A stretch of 64,000 bases of DNA. It comes from a virus. Location of the stretch: positions 80,799 through 144,798 of the IMG/VR virus record IMGVR_UViG_3300033149_003588, one strand, 5' to 3'. The notes below the pieces were generated by a model that worked only from the letters and a program-made list of their open reading frames with translations, was not told the DNA's origin and searched no databases. This document shows, in pieces, positions 19,084 to 28,583 of the stretch (positions are counted from its first letter, which is position 1; every line of letters starts with the position of its first letter). The translations under genes were made by a program, and so were the position numbers.

Positions 19084-19644
19084 CTATAACCCTAATGAAT
19101 ATGTTTCTATATCTCTTATCGCTAATGCCGTCATATCTTTAATTTCCAAACAACCATCGATAACATAAAGTTTTGTCAGCTGTTTATGTTTAAATAGATA
19201 TACTATAATTTGTAATATTCTCTTCTCTTCACTCGATAATCTCTTATTAATGGATCCCCCATCATCCCTACCCCTATTCTTAATCCTCTTTTTGGCCACA
19301 CCAAATGGTACCTGAATATAATATATGGTTGGAACATTGTATTCAAGCGAATATAAAAACTCAAGTTGAGCTACTGTCCTGGGGAAACCATCTAATATAA
19401 CAGTATTGGAGGCCATCATTATGCTGCCCGCAATCTCTTGCCTAATGTCATCCTCACGCGGAGATAGCCAATCAACAGAATTCAATTCACCCATAGAATC
19501 ATCACTATTGTGAATCCTCCTAGCTATATCACCAGACGATATATATCCATATCCCATGTGCTCTGCTAAAGATTTGGCAAATGTACTTTTACCACTACCT
19601 GGAACACCCATAACCACTATAACATTTTTCCTATCTTCACCCAT
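19084..19644 (-). CDS. adenylate-kinase-like nucleoside monophosphate kinase
   Basis: 186 residues of the adenylate/UMP-CMP kinase family. The P-loop GVPGSGKST is at 13-21. An NMP-binding start SSGDIARRI is at 36-44 and DGFPRT at 85-90, the diagnostic adenylate-kinase motif. RIKNRGRDD begins the LID region, which is short (no zinc or long LID insert). The enzyme should phosphorylate a (d)NMP, expanding the dNTP pool. Specificity cannot be read from sequence. It overlaps the upstream glycosyltransferase gene by eight bases and has a good GGAG. Confidence 0.8.
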   Translation of the reverse strand: MGEDRKNVIVVMGVPGSGKSTFAKSLAEHMGYGYISSGDIARRIHNSDDSMGELNSVDWLSPREDDIRQEIAGSIMMASNTVILDGFPRTVAQLEFLYSLEYNVPTIYYIQVPFGVAKKRIKNRGRDDGGSINKRLSSEEKRILQIIVYLFKHKQLTKLYVIDGCLEIKDMTALAIRDIETYSLGL

Positions 19645-20617
19645 CTGAATCTCCTTTCAACTTAGTGTAGGCAGCATCAAGCTCAACCGAATTAACCACC
19701 AAACATCGTGGTTCACCAAACCTACATTGAGTATTATTGCAACCTGTGCACGCCCTTTTAATTAAAACATGATTATCACATCGCGACATGAATGGATTGC
19801 CAGGACCATTAACCATTATGGTTGGTCTATTATATCTCATGGCCTGGAATAAATCTATGCTTTCCCACCCTATAACCAAACGAGCACTACTCAATATCAA
19901 CGATTTAAATAAAAACATATTGATACTATCATCAATAAGATCACCTATCTCGACATCTCTAATGAACCCATCAGATATCATAATGGGGTGCTCAGAAAAC
20001 CTATTAAACACCCATTTATCAATAATAGCCACCACACTATCATCCAATATATGCCCTTTAGTAGAATCTGGCAATACTACAACCACTTTATTATAAAATG
20101 ATCCAGACACATCTAACACCGGTGTAGCAATATTAACCTCAGTTACATCTGGTATTTTATTGGCAATACCAAGAGCCCTAGCAAACATTTCAGTATAGCC
20201 ACACCGCCCAGCATATGTTTTATAGATATTACTAAGTATATCAAAATGACCATTATTAGTAACAGCACCAAGATTAATAATACAATTATAAATGTCCGAC
20301 ATAACATTTAAATCAATTGTAGTACCTGGCACAGAAGATTGAATCGCTGTAGCATCACAATTCCCAATAAAATATCGGGCATATCGATCAGATACTAATA
20401 TATCAACAGTATCATATTTTCTCTTCAAATAATCTATTACCGGTATTATACTAATTTGCTCAGCACCACCAAGCACAGCTCTAATTAATAAACAGCCATC
20501 GCCAGACCCCCTAATATATAATTGATTGGCCATGGCCAGGTCAAAGGATGCCGACCTATAAAACTCACCCGACAAGGGGCCCATATCTTTCTCTATTAAT
20601 TGAATTGATAGTGGCAT
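19637..20617 (-). CDS. family 9 (heptosyltransferase-like) glycosyltransferase
   Basis: 326 residues with a GT-B type layout. The N-terminal half has LLIRAVLGGAEQISIIPVIDYLKRKY and INLGAV. The C-terminal half has KVVVVLPDSTKG, then LILSSARLVIGWESIDLFQAMRYNRPTIMVNG, the donor-site segment of ADP-heptose:LPS heptosyltransferases. A cysteine cluster (CTGCNNTQCRFGEPRC) resembles that seen in some of these enzymes. The acceptor is unknown: cell-surface sugar, virion protein or modified DNA. It is the first of three glycosyltransferases in the replication region. Confidence 0.55.
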   Translation of the reverse strand: MPLSIQLIEKDMGPLSGEFYRSASFDLAMANQLYIRGSGDGCLLIRAVLGGAEQISIIPVIDYLKRKYDTVDILVSDRYARYFIGNCDATAIQSSVPGTTIDLNVMSDIYNCIINLGAVTNNGHFDILSNIYKTYAGRCGYTEMFARALGIANKIPDVTEVNIATPVLDVSGSFYNKVVVVLPDSTKGHILDDSVVAIIDKWVFNRFSEHPIMISDGFIRDVEIGDLIDDSINMFLFKSLILSSARLVIGWESIDLFQAMRYNRPTIMVNGPGNPFMSRCDNHVLIKRACTGCNNTQCRFGEPRCLVVNSVELDAAYTKLKGDSDG

Positions 20618-20644
20618 TATATCATGATAAAGAGAAATTCACTA

Positions 20645-23263
20645 TTAATCAGACGAATTAAATGGAAACTCAGGGAAAGCATAATTACTACACTCACCCA
20701 TCCTTAGCGATCCGGGCATATCAAAATCACAATTATCAAAAATACCATCTATATGTAACTTTTGCCTACCCTGTCTATCCTTATCAATATTATAAATAAC
20801 ATTACCATGAGCTATCCCCTCGATTCTGGGCTTGGGTGCAAGAACCACAAACTTATCCGCAGCCCTACCCATGCCTTTGGCACCAGCATTATAGCGCATG
20901 CCACCAGCCTTTGTATCAATAGCTTCATCACTCTGTTGCGATAATGCAAATATTGCTATCTCTTGGCCACTTTTGCGTGATCGCCATTTTAATTCATTTG
21001 AAGCATCTTCTAATAATTGGTATTTCTGCATGCCCTTATGTCTGGCCTCTGGTCTTATCATCTGAATATAATCTATAAATACCATCTGGACCCCATACTT
21101 AATATAGTGCATATCAATAGATGCCATAATATTACTCATTGTAATATCAGATAACTCATCTATATAGATATTAGAATTATGTATCATTCCAAAGGCCTTT
21201 TGTATTATCTTGGCATTGTTATCATCCACATTACCGTTCATTATGTCAATACCAGAGATCCCAGTAAGAATCGCAACCATTCTACCTGCTAATTCAGTGG
21301 GAGACATTTCACAAGATATTATCAATATTGGAAGTTGATTAACAACTATGCCCATATCAACAGCCAAATTGCACATAAAAGCAGATTTACCAACCCCACT
21401 ATTACTACTAATATAATATAAATAACCTGTATTTATCCCTGACCATAATTTATTGATGGTACCCCAACGATGTGACATATGATAACCACGTATCTTATCA
21501 TCAGATTGTAGCTGTTTAATAAAATCTAGACGTGCAGCTGATGCATATGTGCTAGGTGTCGAATCATATATAACCAAATTATTTACTATGCCAGATGTAT
21601 AAAACCCCTCAATGGTATCATTGATTGGAGTGGAAGCGTCGGCCAATCCAGCCCTCAAATCTGATACACTATCCCATATACGTCGCCTACATGATAGGTC
21701 AGATAATAAAAATATGGCATCTTCAAGATCATCTAATTTATCTATCGACCCTGGTAATGTGGCAATAATAGTACATTCATCTTGTGTCAAAAACTTTTGA
21801 TATGTCTCAGCACCAAACGCTGCGCCACTGATAATTAAATTAGATATCTTGTCAAACAATGATGCTATCGTACTATCCGTAAAATCATCATCATGTAACT
21901 TACTTACAATATACTTTCGGGTTGACTTATTATTAACCAGTGTGGCTAATATTCTACGCTCAAGCCCAACATCCTTCAGCATCGACATAGTATCCGCATG
22001 ATAAAAATCACGCAATGTGTCAATATCTATATCAGATAATTCGCTCACATATTGAAGCCCGAGATCCATCTGAAATAATGATATATTAACAAAATATTTC
22101 TTAAGAGCATTAAGAAATCTATAACGATTCGTCATGTTATCAGCGGGATATCGCTCGACTAACTCATCTATCATATATTGTATTGGTATTTTAGCCGCAT
22201 CGATAATATTAAGCACAGCATCCACACCATATTCTATTATATACTCATCTGGGTCTTGGGATGTAGGAATAAGCGCAACCCTTATATTATGTTTCTTATA
22301 TTTGCGAGAATGCACTATCTCATAGATACTATTACGCCCACTCATGGCGCCATCTGGTAACCATACAACATCAACACATTCCTTAATTAAATCTAATTCT
22401 AGATGTTGTGGCTTCACTGGTTTCCCAAGAGTAGCCATTGTATTTTTTATACCGTTCTGCCACAACAATAATTGATCAAAAACACCCTCAACAAAAATCG
22501 CCTGGCCACTTCTAGATATATACCCCCTGGCCTGTTTATAACCAAATGGCAGATTAGTAGCCAACACATTGTCTTTACCCACACCCATATATTTAGGATC
22601 CCTACCCGGGGCCATGGTCTGAAAATACACAAATCTTCCATGCTCATCAGTTATGGGGAAAATATATGCAGCAGACATGCGCATATTAGAGGCAAATCCA
22701 AGCCTAACTATATCATCATACCTATACCCCTCTTGGACAAGATAGCTAGCAAGCGCATCAGGATTAGCACAAAAACCGATTTTAAATGCCTCAATAGTAT
22801 CTGATCTTAATCCCCTATCGTATAATAACTGAAGCTTACTTTTACTATGTAATAAATTGTTATGCATATAGAATATGGCATCTTTAGTTATTGACAAGTA
22901 AGTAGCTATTTGAGGGTCTATATCTTCTTCAACAATATAATCATCCAAACTTAGGTCATAGTATTCAGCTAATCTTAATATAGCCTCGGTGAGGCTTTCG
23001 CCATAATACAATGTCCGCCACTTAATAATATCTCCACCTACACCACAACCGAAACACTTAAACAAACCCAGGTTATCATTTATCTTAAATGACGGATTAT
23101 TTTCTTCGTGAAACGGGCACAATATAGTTATATTGCTACCCTGCCTATCCATTGATGCTTCTGTAAGGTCTAGATCGTGAATAATTACTTCAGAAATACT
23201 TATATTCTCTTTAAGATAGTCTATTACCTTTCTTATATCTGAAAAACGGCTCTCCAAATTCAT
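20645..23263 (-). CDS. bifunctional primase-helicase (DnaG-DnaB fusion type)
   Basis: 872 residues, organised like T7 gp4-type enzymes but larger. The N-terminal CHC2 zinc site is C49, H52, C70, C73. The primase core includes a TOPRIM domain with E259 (FVEG) and D304 (PDGAMSG), and DPDE at 337-340. A linker follows, then a RecA-like helicase: P-loop SNSGVGKSAF near 620-629 and Walker B VFIDYIQM at 728-735. A C-terminal arginine-finger-like GAKGMGRAAD segment comes last. It both unwinds DNA and lays primers for the DnaE-type replicase. Confidence 0.9.
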   Translation of the reverse strand: MNLESRFSDIRKVIDYLKENISISEVIIHDLDLTEASMDRQGSNITILCPFHEENNPSFKINDNLGLFKCFGCGVGGDIIKWRTLYYGESLTEAILRLAEYYDLSLDDYIVEEDIDPQIATYLSITKDAIFYMHNNLLHSKSKLQLLYDRGLRSDTIEAFKIGFCANPDALASYLVQEGYRYDDIVRLGFASNMRMSAAYIFPITDEHGRFVYFQTMAPGRDPKYMGVGKDNVLATNLPFGYKQARGYISRSGQAIFVEGVFDQLLLWQNGIKNTMATLGKPVKPQHLELDLIKECVDVVWLPDGAMSGRNSIYEIVHSRKYKKHNIRVALIPTSQDPDEYIIEYGVDAVLNIIDAAKIPIQYMIDELVERYPADNMTNRYRFLNALKKYFVNISLFQMDLGLQYVSELSDIDIDTLRDFYHADTMSMLKDVGLERRILATLVNNKSTRKYIVSKLHDDDFTDSTIASLFDKISNLIISGAAFGAETYQKFLTQDECTIIATLPGSIDKLDDLEDAIFLLSDLSCRRRIWDSVSDLRAGLADASTPINDTIEGFYTSGIVNNLVIYDSTPSTYASAARLDFIKQLQSDDKIRGYHMSHRWGTINKLWSGINTGYLYYISSNSGVGKSAFMCNLAVDMGIVVNQLPILIISCEMSPTELAGRMVAILTGISGIDIMNGNVDDNNAKIIQKAFGMIHNSNIYIDELSDITMSNIMASIDMHYIKYGVQMVFIDYIQMIRPEARHKGMQKYQLLEDASNELKWRSRKSGQEIAIFALSQQSDEAIDTKAGGMRYNAGAKGMGRAADKFVVLAPKPRIEGIAHGNVIYNIDKDRQGRQKLHIDGIFDNCDFDMPGSLRMGECSNYAFPEFPFNSSD

Positions 23264-23284
23264 AAGACTATCACCCTTCGCATA

Positions 23285-23893
23285 TTAATCTTCACCTAAG
23301 AAGGTTTTCTTTATATTCTGCTCTATAATAAAATCCTCCCACTCGGCATCTAATGTAGTAATAGTTTCATTAGAAACGGTAGTTATCGTTAAAGCGGGAA
23401 TCTTGTTATAACCATTTTTCATAACATCCATGTTTTCGATAGCCTGATATGTGCGTGTTACAACAGCATGTATGTAAGGCAGTGTACGTTTATCAAACTG
23501 TATATTAGCGCATGCCTTGTTAATAAAGTCAACATTATAATGAAGTAATTCTAATAATAAAATAAATTCCTTGCGACCAAAATCTGCCAATAATTTACCT
23601 ACAATCGTATCATAGATCAAACACTTAGATGCATCCCATTTCACCTCATCAAACATGCTATTAAATTTTAACCTATTAATAGGATAATAATAAGAAAAAT
23701 CCTGCAATTTCTGTGGATCACTACACATAGATGCCCACTTACGCATAGTATTTAACACCGCATTAAGTGGATATCTATTCGCCATAACCTCAAGTTCATA
23801 GATATCATATTTAATACCATCAACGGGAGAAAGCTGTATAGCAAGATTCAGTACCTTCCTCCCACGTACACTCATAACAGGAGGACTAGTCAT
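23285..23893 (-). CDS. hypothetical protein next to primase-helicase
   Basis: 202 residues, mostly helical, no cysteine motif or P-loop. The gene ends 22 bases before the primase-helicase gene, on the same transcript. Position suggests a replication accessory role such as helicase loading, but no sequence motif supports that. No family recognised. Confidence 0.45.
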   Translation of the reverse strand: MTSPPVMSVRGRKVLNLAIQLSPVDGIKYDIYELEVMANRYPLNAVLNTMRKWASMCSDPQKLQDFSYYYPINRLKFNSMFDEVKWDASKCLIYDTIVGKLLADFGRKEFILLLELLHYNVDFINKACANIQFDKRTLPYIHAVVTRTYQAIENMDVMKNGYNKIPALTITTVSNETITTLDAEWEDFIIEQNIKKTFLGED

Positions 23894-23937
23894 CAGCGAT
23901 AAATCTAATATTCATATCGTTAATAATCTCTTCTTCT

Positions 23938-24441
23938 CTAATCAGGATCTGTCTCACTATTTAAAATATCCTCAATATATCGTATCACCTCTGATGGAAC
24001 TTTGTCTGGAACCCTAACAAGATATTGAAGATATTGAATATCATCAACTATATCACTAATATTTCGGCCAGTATACTTACCAAAAGAGATGGTCCAGTCA
24101 CCAGGGGCACCCATACTACTACATTGAGCACATAGTTTATCATCGCCTTCAACCACAGCAGGTCGTCCACATTTATCACACATAATTATTTTATATTTAG
24201 GTGGCAGCACAATGTCACTATATGAACTTATAACCTCATCCTGTTTATCACTAACGAAGCCATGCACACTTTCAATAGATGAATATGATATGTTCTGCCG
24301 TACAAGCCTGCCCCGACTTTCTATTTCTACCACAGCAGTTTTAAATTCAGCATTAGCAGAAATTATTACACCCTTGCGCACTCTAGCGCCATCTCTAAAA
24401 AGCACTTCTCTTCCGGGCAATAATTCTTTATGTTCTTTCAT
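23938..24441 (-). CDS. zinc-ribbon protein with DUF3820-like C-terminus
   Basis: 167 residues from ATG 24441, with AAGGAGG six bases upstream. The N-terminal half contains a small beta-barrel-like stretch (GREVLFRDGARVRKGVIISA). A Cys4 zinc ribbon CDKCGRPAVVEGDDKLCAQC follows. The C-terminal segment (ISFGKYTGRNISDIVDDIQYLQYLVR) matches the short DUF3820 pattern 'FGKYKG..l.el...YL.Wl', found in phage exonuclease and helicase neighbours. It overlaps the UvsW-like helicase gene by 14 bases and probably assists DNA processing. Confidence 0.6.
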   Translation of the reverse strand: MKEHKELLPGREVLFRDGARVRKGVIISANAEFKTAVVEIESRGRLVRQNISYSSIESVHGFVSDKQDEVISSYSDIVLPPKYKIIMCDKCGRPAVVEGDDKLCAQCSSMGAPGDWTISFGKYTGRNISDIVDDIQYLQYLVRVPDKVPSEVIRYIEDILNSETDPD

Positions 24442-25804
24442 ATTGCTCCTCCTTAAATTGGTAATATTTGTGTATATTTGATCTATATTTTGCATGTTTC
24501 TCTAAGTATGGTACATCATCACACAAATCAAATATGGTAGCTTCAGTTTTACCATCTGCGATTCTCACTGTTCTACCAACAAGTTGATAGTCATCCTTTG
24601 TAGGATAGGCCTCAATTAAACAATCGAGACTCGGAATATCTAATCCTTCTTTAGCAAGCGTCGTAACTAATATCTTAATATCTTTATTATCTAAACGAGT
24701 TAATATATCTGTTCTATCATCTGTATCATCAACACCGTATAATTCCTCACAATTGTTGCTATTTAGCATGGACATTATTCTTTTACCATGATTAACCTGA
24801 TTAACAGCTATAATAACAGACTTATCAGCATTGGAATATTCAGTGGCCATGTCAATTATAAGTTTTGTCCTAGAATCGTTTTCGATAACTTGTTTTTTAA
24901 AAACATTTTGATAAGTACCCAACGTTTTATCGGTAGGACCAACCTTAATCCTTTTAATAGTTGGAGAAATAACATATCCATCCGAGGCAAGAATATTAAA
25001 TGGAACTCTAAAACCAACCATGCCACCAATACCTTCGAGTAACATATCATTCCCATCAGCCCTATAATCTGATGCGGTAAGCATGAGTAATCTAGATACA
25101 TGTTTAAAATGTTTAGTAACGTCCTGTAACATATCACTAGCCAAAGAGTGTGCCTCATCTACTACAACCATCTCGGTTTCATTGATAATTCGTTTTATAT
25201 CACTATTGCTCGCCCCAGATAAAGCTCTGATTAATGTCTGAACAGTAGCCACATTTACATCATGCACATCACACCTACCAGCGCCTATTATACCTACTGG
25301 AATCCCAAGTATATGCTCAAGAATACGTTGAGCCTGGAATAATAAAATATTAGCATTTACCAAAAACATAGTTTTACGTTTTATTGCATGAATACATGCA
25401 GCTGCTACAGCTGTTTTACCAGAACCAGTCGGTAACACGCAAAACATTGCAGGCTCACTATAATTAATAAATGCCCGAAGAGCATCTTTTTGATATGGTC
25501 TTAGGTCAATATTAATATCGCTTGGCATATCAACTGAAGTACATGGAGGATGTCCATCATATATTACCGTATATTCATAATTATGACTACTAAGAATATT
25601 TTTAACACGCCGCAAAAACCCAACCCTAAATTTTAGACCCTTGGATATGACATATCTCCACCCACCGGTATACTCATATGCCCTGCTAAACATATATCCA
25701 GTAGGCCTATAGCGCATCTCTCTTCTAAGTATGCTATATAATTTATTGGGGGCATTAAGAATCCGCCCCCAGATATTATCTACTTGTATAATTATAGAAG
25801 GCAT
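24428..25804 (-). CDS. SF2 DNA helicase (UvsW/RecG-like)
   Basis: 458 residues from the ATG at 25804, which overlaps the preceding stop as TAATG. Superfamily 2 motifs are in order: LRPYQKDAL (Q-motif type) near 101, PTGSGKT at 125-131, DEAH at 216-219, LTAS at 242-245, TTLAKEGLDIPSL near 381, QLVGRTVR at 407-414. The size and DEAH box match T4 UvsW, which migrates branches and resolves R-loops in recombination-dependent replication. This fits the SbcCD and RecA genes nearby. Confidence 0.88.
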   Translation of the reverse strand: MPSIIIQVDNIWGRILNAPNKLYSILRREMRYRPTGYMFSRAYEYTGGWRYVISKGLKFRVGFLRRVKNILSSHNYEYTVIYDGHPPCTSVDMPSDINIDLRPYQKDALRAFINYSEPAMFCVLPTGSGKTAVAAACIHAIKRKTMFLVNANILLFQAQRILEHILGIPVGIIGAGRCDVHDVNVATVQTLIRALSGASNSDIKRIINETEMVVVDEAHSLASDMLQDVTKHFKHVSRLLMLTASDYRADGNDMLLEGIGGMVGFRVPFNILASDGYVISPTIKRIKVGPTDKTLGTYQNVFKKQVIENDSRTKLIIDMATEYSNADKSVIIAVNQVNHGKRIMSMLNSNNCEELYGVDDTDDRTDILTRLDNKDIKILVTTLAKEGLDIPSLDCLIEAYPTKDDYQLVGRTVRIADGKTEATIFDLCDDVPYLEKHAKYRSNIHKYYQFKEEQYERT

Positions 25805-27180
25805 TATATCAATTCTATTCCAGTCCCGGCAGCAGTAGAACGTAAAACAGCCAACCATCTTTCTCGAACTTTATCCCATGTTCTCTGTATAGACCATGCC
25901 ATACCACGTTTAGCTAAATCGGCAAGCCATTCTCTACTATTGTACGCCTTGCACAATAATCGACCCATATCCCACATCGATGGTACTGGCCTCAGCATAG
26001 CATTATTCAATGGTAAAGCGGCTACCATATCATATTTATAGGCCATGTCAGCATGCATAATAGAAGTATTATTGCCCCTTAAACCAAGATATTCATTATA
26101 CTCATCTGTAAAATGACCATACGGACCGCCACAACTTATACCAGCTATGTATCCCCCTTTGATCCTATCTATCATTGACGTATTATAGGGAGCCATCACG
26201 GGTGTGCCAGCAGCCATAGCTTCTCTAATAGGCAAACCATCGCCTTCACCAAGACTAGTCGAAAGATAAACATCAAATAAATTATATAACATATTAATTT
26301 CAGCATCAGACACAGGCGCATATTGGTTAAGTATCGAGTCAACAGTTGGAACAATTATTTTGTCTGCTATACCAAAACTGTGAGCTACCTTGGATATAGA
26401 TATAGCTGTTTGTCCTATGTTATCGACAGTATGAATATATCCCAACAATTTAATATCTGGATTTTGCCTATATGCAGCTGCTATCCCACCTATAAATCCA
26501 GTTAACCATTTTCGTGTGGAATTCGTCGCTATATAACCAACAATCATAGCATCATCGTATCCACTAAGCCGTCCAAGATGTTTGCGTATCGCAGCAATTT
26601 GCATAAGTAGTCTATCATCAGGTTTTTGGTCAGGCCTATATTTATAGAAAATCTGGGGATCAACAGCATGCTCTATTATTATAGACCTATCCCCTAACCT
26701 TTTATTAATTTTGGCAATATGTTTATGCGTCCAGTCATTAAATAATACCGGAACATCTGCAACTTCAAAAGCCTCTAGCCATTCTAATCTTAATGGGAGT
26801 CCATCTATGGGACTATACCATATCCACTTAAATTGTTTGTTTCTGAGTGATCTAATCTCATTTATATATGAAGCCAAATCCTGTAACACCCACATATCTT
26901 CAAGACTAAAAAATATATCATAATCTAATTTACTCAATAATTCTTTGGTTCGTCCTAATCCATACGGATCACCAGCATTAAATTGGTTATATAACGGGTA
27001 CAACTTCATATCGGTCGGGAGGTCAAATAATGATGGTTCACCAGTATAACTTTTAGCAGCAACTGTGAGCTCTATATGACCAGCGCGATGTAATTCAACC
27101 AGAGTATTCCTCAGCACTTTAGCAAAACCAGAAGGAATCGTGGGAGAATCACAATAAGCCAACACCTTTATTTTGCCCAT
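25804..27180 (-). CDS. family 4 type glycosyltransferase
   Basis: 458 residues from ATG 27180; an upstream TTG start is weaker. It has the GT-B fold: N-terminal VLAYCDSPTIPSGFAKVLRN and WIWYSPIDG, C-terminal VGYIATNSTRKWL then YLSTSLGEGDGLPIREAMAAGTPVMAP, the EGxGLPxxEAMAxGTPV donor motif of GT4 enzymes. The acceptor is unknown. Its stop codon overlaps the helicase start, so it is embedded in the replication operon. That hints at a DNA-linked substrate as much as a surface one, but this is inference. Confidence 0.8.
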   Translation of the reverse strand: MGKIKVLAYCDSPTIPSGFAKVLRNTLVELHRAGHIELTVAAKSYTGEPSLFDLPTDMKLYPLYNQFNAGDPYGLGRTKELLSKLDYDIFFSLEDMWVLQDLASYINEIRSLRNKQFKWIWYSPIDGLPLRLEWLEAFEVADVPVLFNDWTHKHIAKINKRLGDRSIIIEHAVDPQIFYKYRPDQKPDDRLLMQIAAIRKHLGRLSGYDDAMIVGYIATNSTRKWLTGFIGGIAAAYRQNPDIKLLGYIHTVDNIGQTAISISKVAHSFGIADKIIVPTVDSILNQYAPVSDAEINMLYNLFDVYLSTSLGEGDGLPIREAMAAGTPVMAPYNTSMIDRIKGGYIAGISCGGPYGHFTDEYNEYLGLRGNNTSIMHADMAYKYDMVAALPLNNAMLRPVPSMWDMGRLLCKAYNSREWLADLAKRGMAWSIQRTWDKVRERWLAVLRSTAAGTGIELI

Positions 27181-27184
27181 TGTA

Positions 27185-27520
27185 TCACCCGCCAATATCT
27201 AAATCCATTTTTATTACTGATATAACCCTACTAGTAGCTTCATATTTTAATTTAATTGCCCTAGATGCTTCATACAATAAATCCCGTTTACTCATTAGTT
27301 CAACACCAGCAGTCTTGTCATTGCGATATGCACGTTGAACAACACCCCACAATTCTATTAAATATCCATAATAATTGGCAAATGTACCCAATAAATTATT
27401 ATATTCCTGCAATGAAGAATATTGAGGTTTAGTGGGCGCACTGATATCTAATAACTGATGTACTTCTTCCATAACATCATCATATGGAATAAATATAATA
27501 TTGTGTATATCACAAACCAT
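27185..27520 (-). CDS. small helical hypothetical protein
   Basis: 111 residues, all-helical by composition (EVHQLLDI, YNNLLGTFANYYGYLIELW, LYEASRAIKLKYEATSRVI). GGTGG precedes the ATG. It looks a little like MazG or four-helix bundle proteins in size, but lacks the EExxE metal motif, so I do not assign it. The gene ends four bases before the glycosyltransferase start. Confidence 0.45.
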   Translation of the reverse strand: MVCDIHNIIFIPYDDVMEEVHQLLDISAPTKPQYSSLQEYNNLLGTFANYYGYLIELWGVVQRAYRNDKTAGVELMSKRDLLYEASRAIKLKYEATSRVISVIKMDLDIGG

Positions 27521-27613
27521 TAGAATCCACCATCTATGCCTCTCTATGCTCCTATATAGTCGAGAATATGTTATAACCCAACCAAATATTAGTTATTTAA
27601 GACCAGATAATAT

Positions 27614-28006
27614 TCAGCGGACAATATTGAGATATTGGGATACCTTTTTATTATGAAAAACACGACATTTATCACACGCATCAGGGTTAACACATATAAA
27701 CACATGATTACCATCCGAATCTAATCCTATATTACATGTGCAGCCATCGTGCAATAAATTGGTTACAGGTAGTTCATCGGGTCTATCCACCTGACCACGT
27801 TTTAATTTTAAGACATGGGTAATGTCAGATATATTCGCTGTGATAATATCAATATTGACACTCAAATCATCTTTACCTTTGATATTATTAGTGGGTATCA
27901 AAACCCTAATAGTAAAGGCGTCGTGATCTATATCACCAACAAATCCTCGTTTCCCGTCCCTTAATATAATTCCATCACCGAGTTCTATAGATTGAGAATC
28001 GAACAT
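27614..28006 (-). CDS. hypothetical protein with Cys-rich C-terminus
   Basis: 130 residues. The N-terminal part is beta-rich (GDGIILRDGKRGFVGDI), resembling a small barrel. The C-terminus carries HDGCTCNIGLDSDGNHVFIC and then DACDKC, a probable zinc site. AAAGGAG lies before the ATG. It comes just after the PD-(D/E)XK nuclease gene. About 90 bases downstream hold no gene I can support. Function unknown. Confidence 0.5.
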   Translation of the reverse strand: MFDSQSIELGDGIILRDGKRGFVGDIDHDAFTIRVLIPTNNIKGKDDLSVNIDIITANISDITHVLKLKRGQVDRPDELPVTNLLHDGCTCNIGLDSDGNHVFICVNPDACDKCRVFHNKKVSQYLNIVR

Positions 28007-28007
28007 G

Positions 28008-28583
28008 TTACTCCTTTCGCTTTAGATATTTATCAAGTAACTCATTATATTGCCCCCACTTATATATCTGCCAATATAAAACATTGGTATCATCATAAGT
28101 AATCATAATTCTGCCAGGAATCAATTCACTAAACTCGACAGAAAAACTCTTTTGATCACGCGGTGTAACTATTATATCACCAGAATATACGGTAGAATCA
28201 AGAGGAGGATCATCAATATAATCGAATATTAGAACATCAGAATATTTAGTATACTTCTGTTTATAAAATAATAACGGATGTAGTGGGAACAAATTGCCAC
28301 TCTTATCTGTATGCACCATGGCTTCTTTAACTATTTGAGAAAACCATATGTGTCTAAATCTAGCCTTCGGATATACTTGCCTAGCATGATTACTTCTCCA
28401 CTCCTTCGTAGCTGGATCCCTAAGCTTACATTCAGCGCCGAATACTTCATTGTATGCGTCACCCAAAGTATCATCAGATCTTATGGTATGTTTGGCAGAT
28501 TGACCATATACACGACCATGGCGACCCATTAATCTGTTGGTTCTACGCTCAAAACTTTTCCATGCCGAATCTGATGTTGACAT
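28008..28583 (-). CDS. PD-(D/E)XK nuclease, Holliday-junction-resolvase-like
   Basis: 191 residues. The opening (WKSFERRTNRLMGRHGRVYG...TIRSDD then VFGAECKLRD) matches a phage nuclease family in which 'SDvih..i.iECK' forms the PD-(D/E)XK metal site. Here it is SDD at 36-38 and ECK at 51-53. Such proteins are often annotated as Holliday-junction resolvases. The start ATG overlaps the recA-like stop, placing it with strand exchange. Branch cutting is inferred, not shown. Confidence 0.65.
   Translation of the reverse strand: MSTSDSAWKSFERRTNRLMGRHGRVYGQSAKHTIRSDDTLGDAYNEVFGAECKLRDPATKEWRSNHARQVYPKARFRHIWFSQIVKEAMVHTDKSGNLFPLHPLLFYKQKYTKYSDVLIFDYIDDPPLDSTVYSGDIIVTPRDQKSFSVEFSELIPGRIMITYDDTNVLYWQIYKWGQYNELLDKYLKRKE

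Noticed and set aside
27185-27520. MazG/MazZ-type pyrophosphohydrolase, sought because of the PurZ-like gene
   Set aside because: The protein is small and helical but lacks the EExxE/ExxD metal residues of the family.
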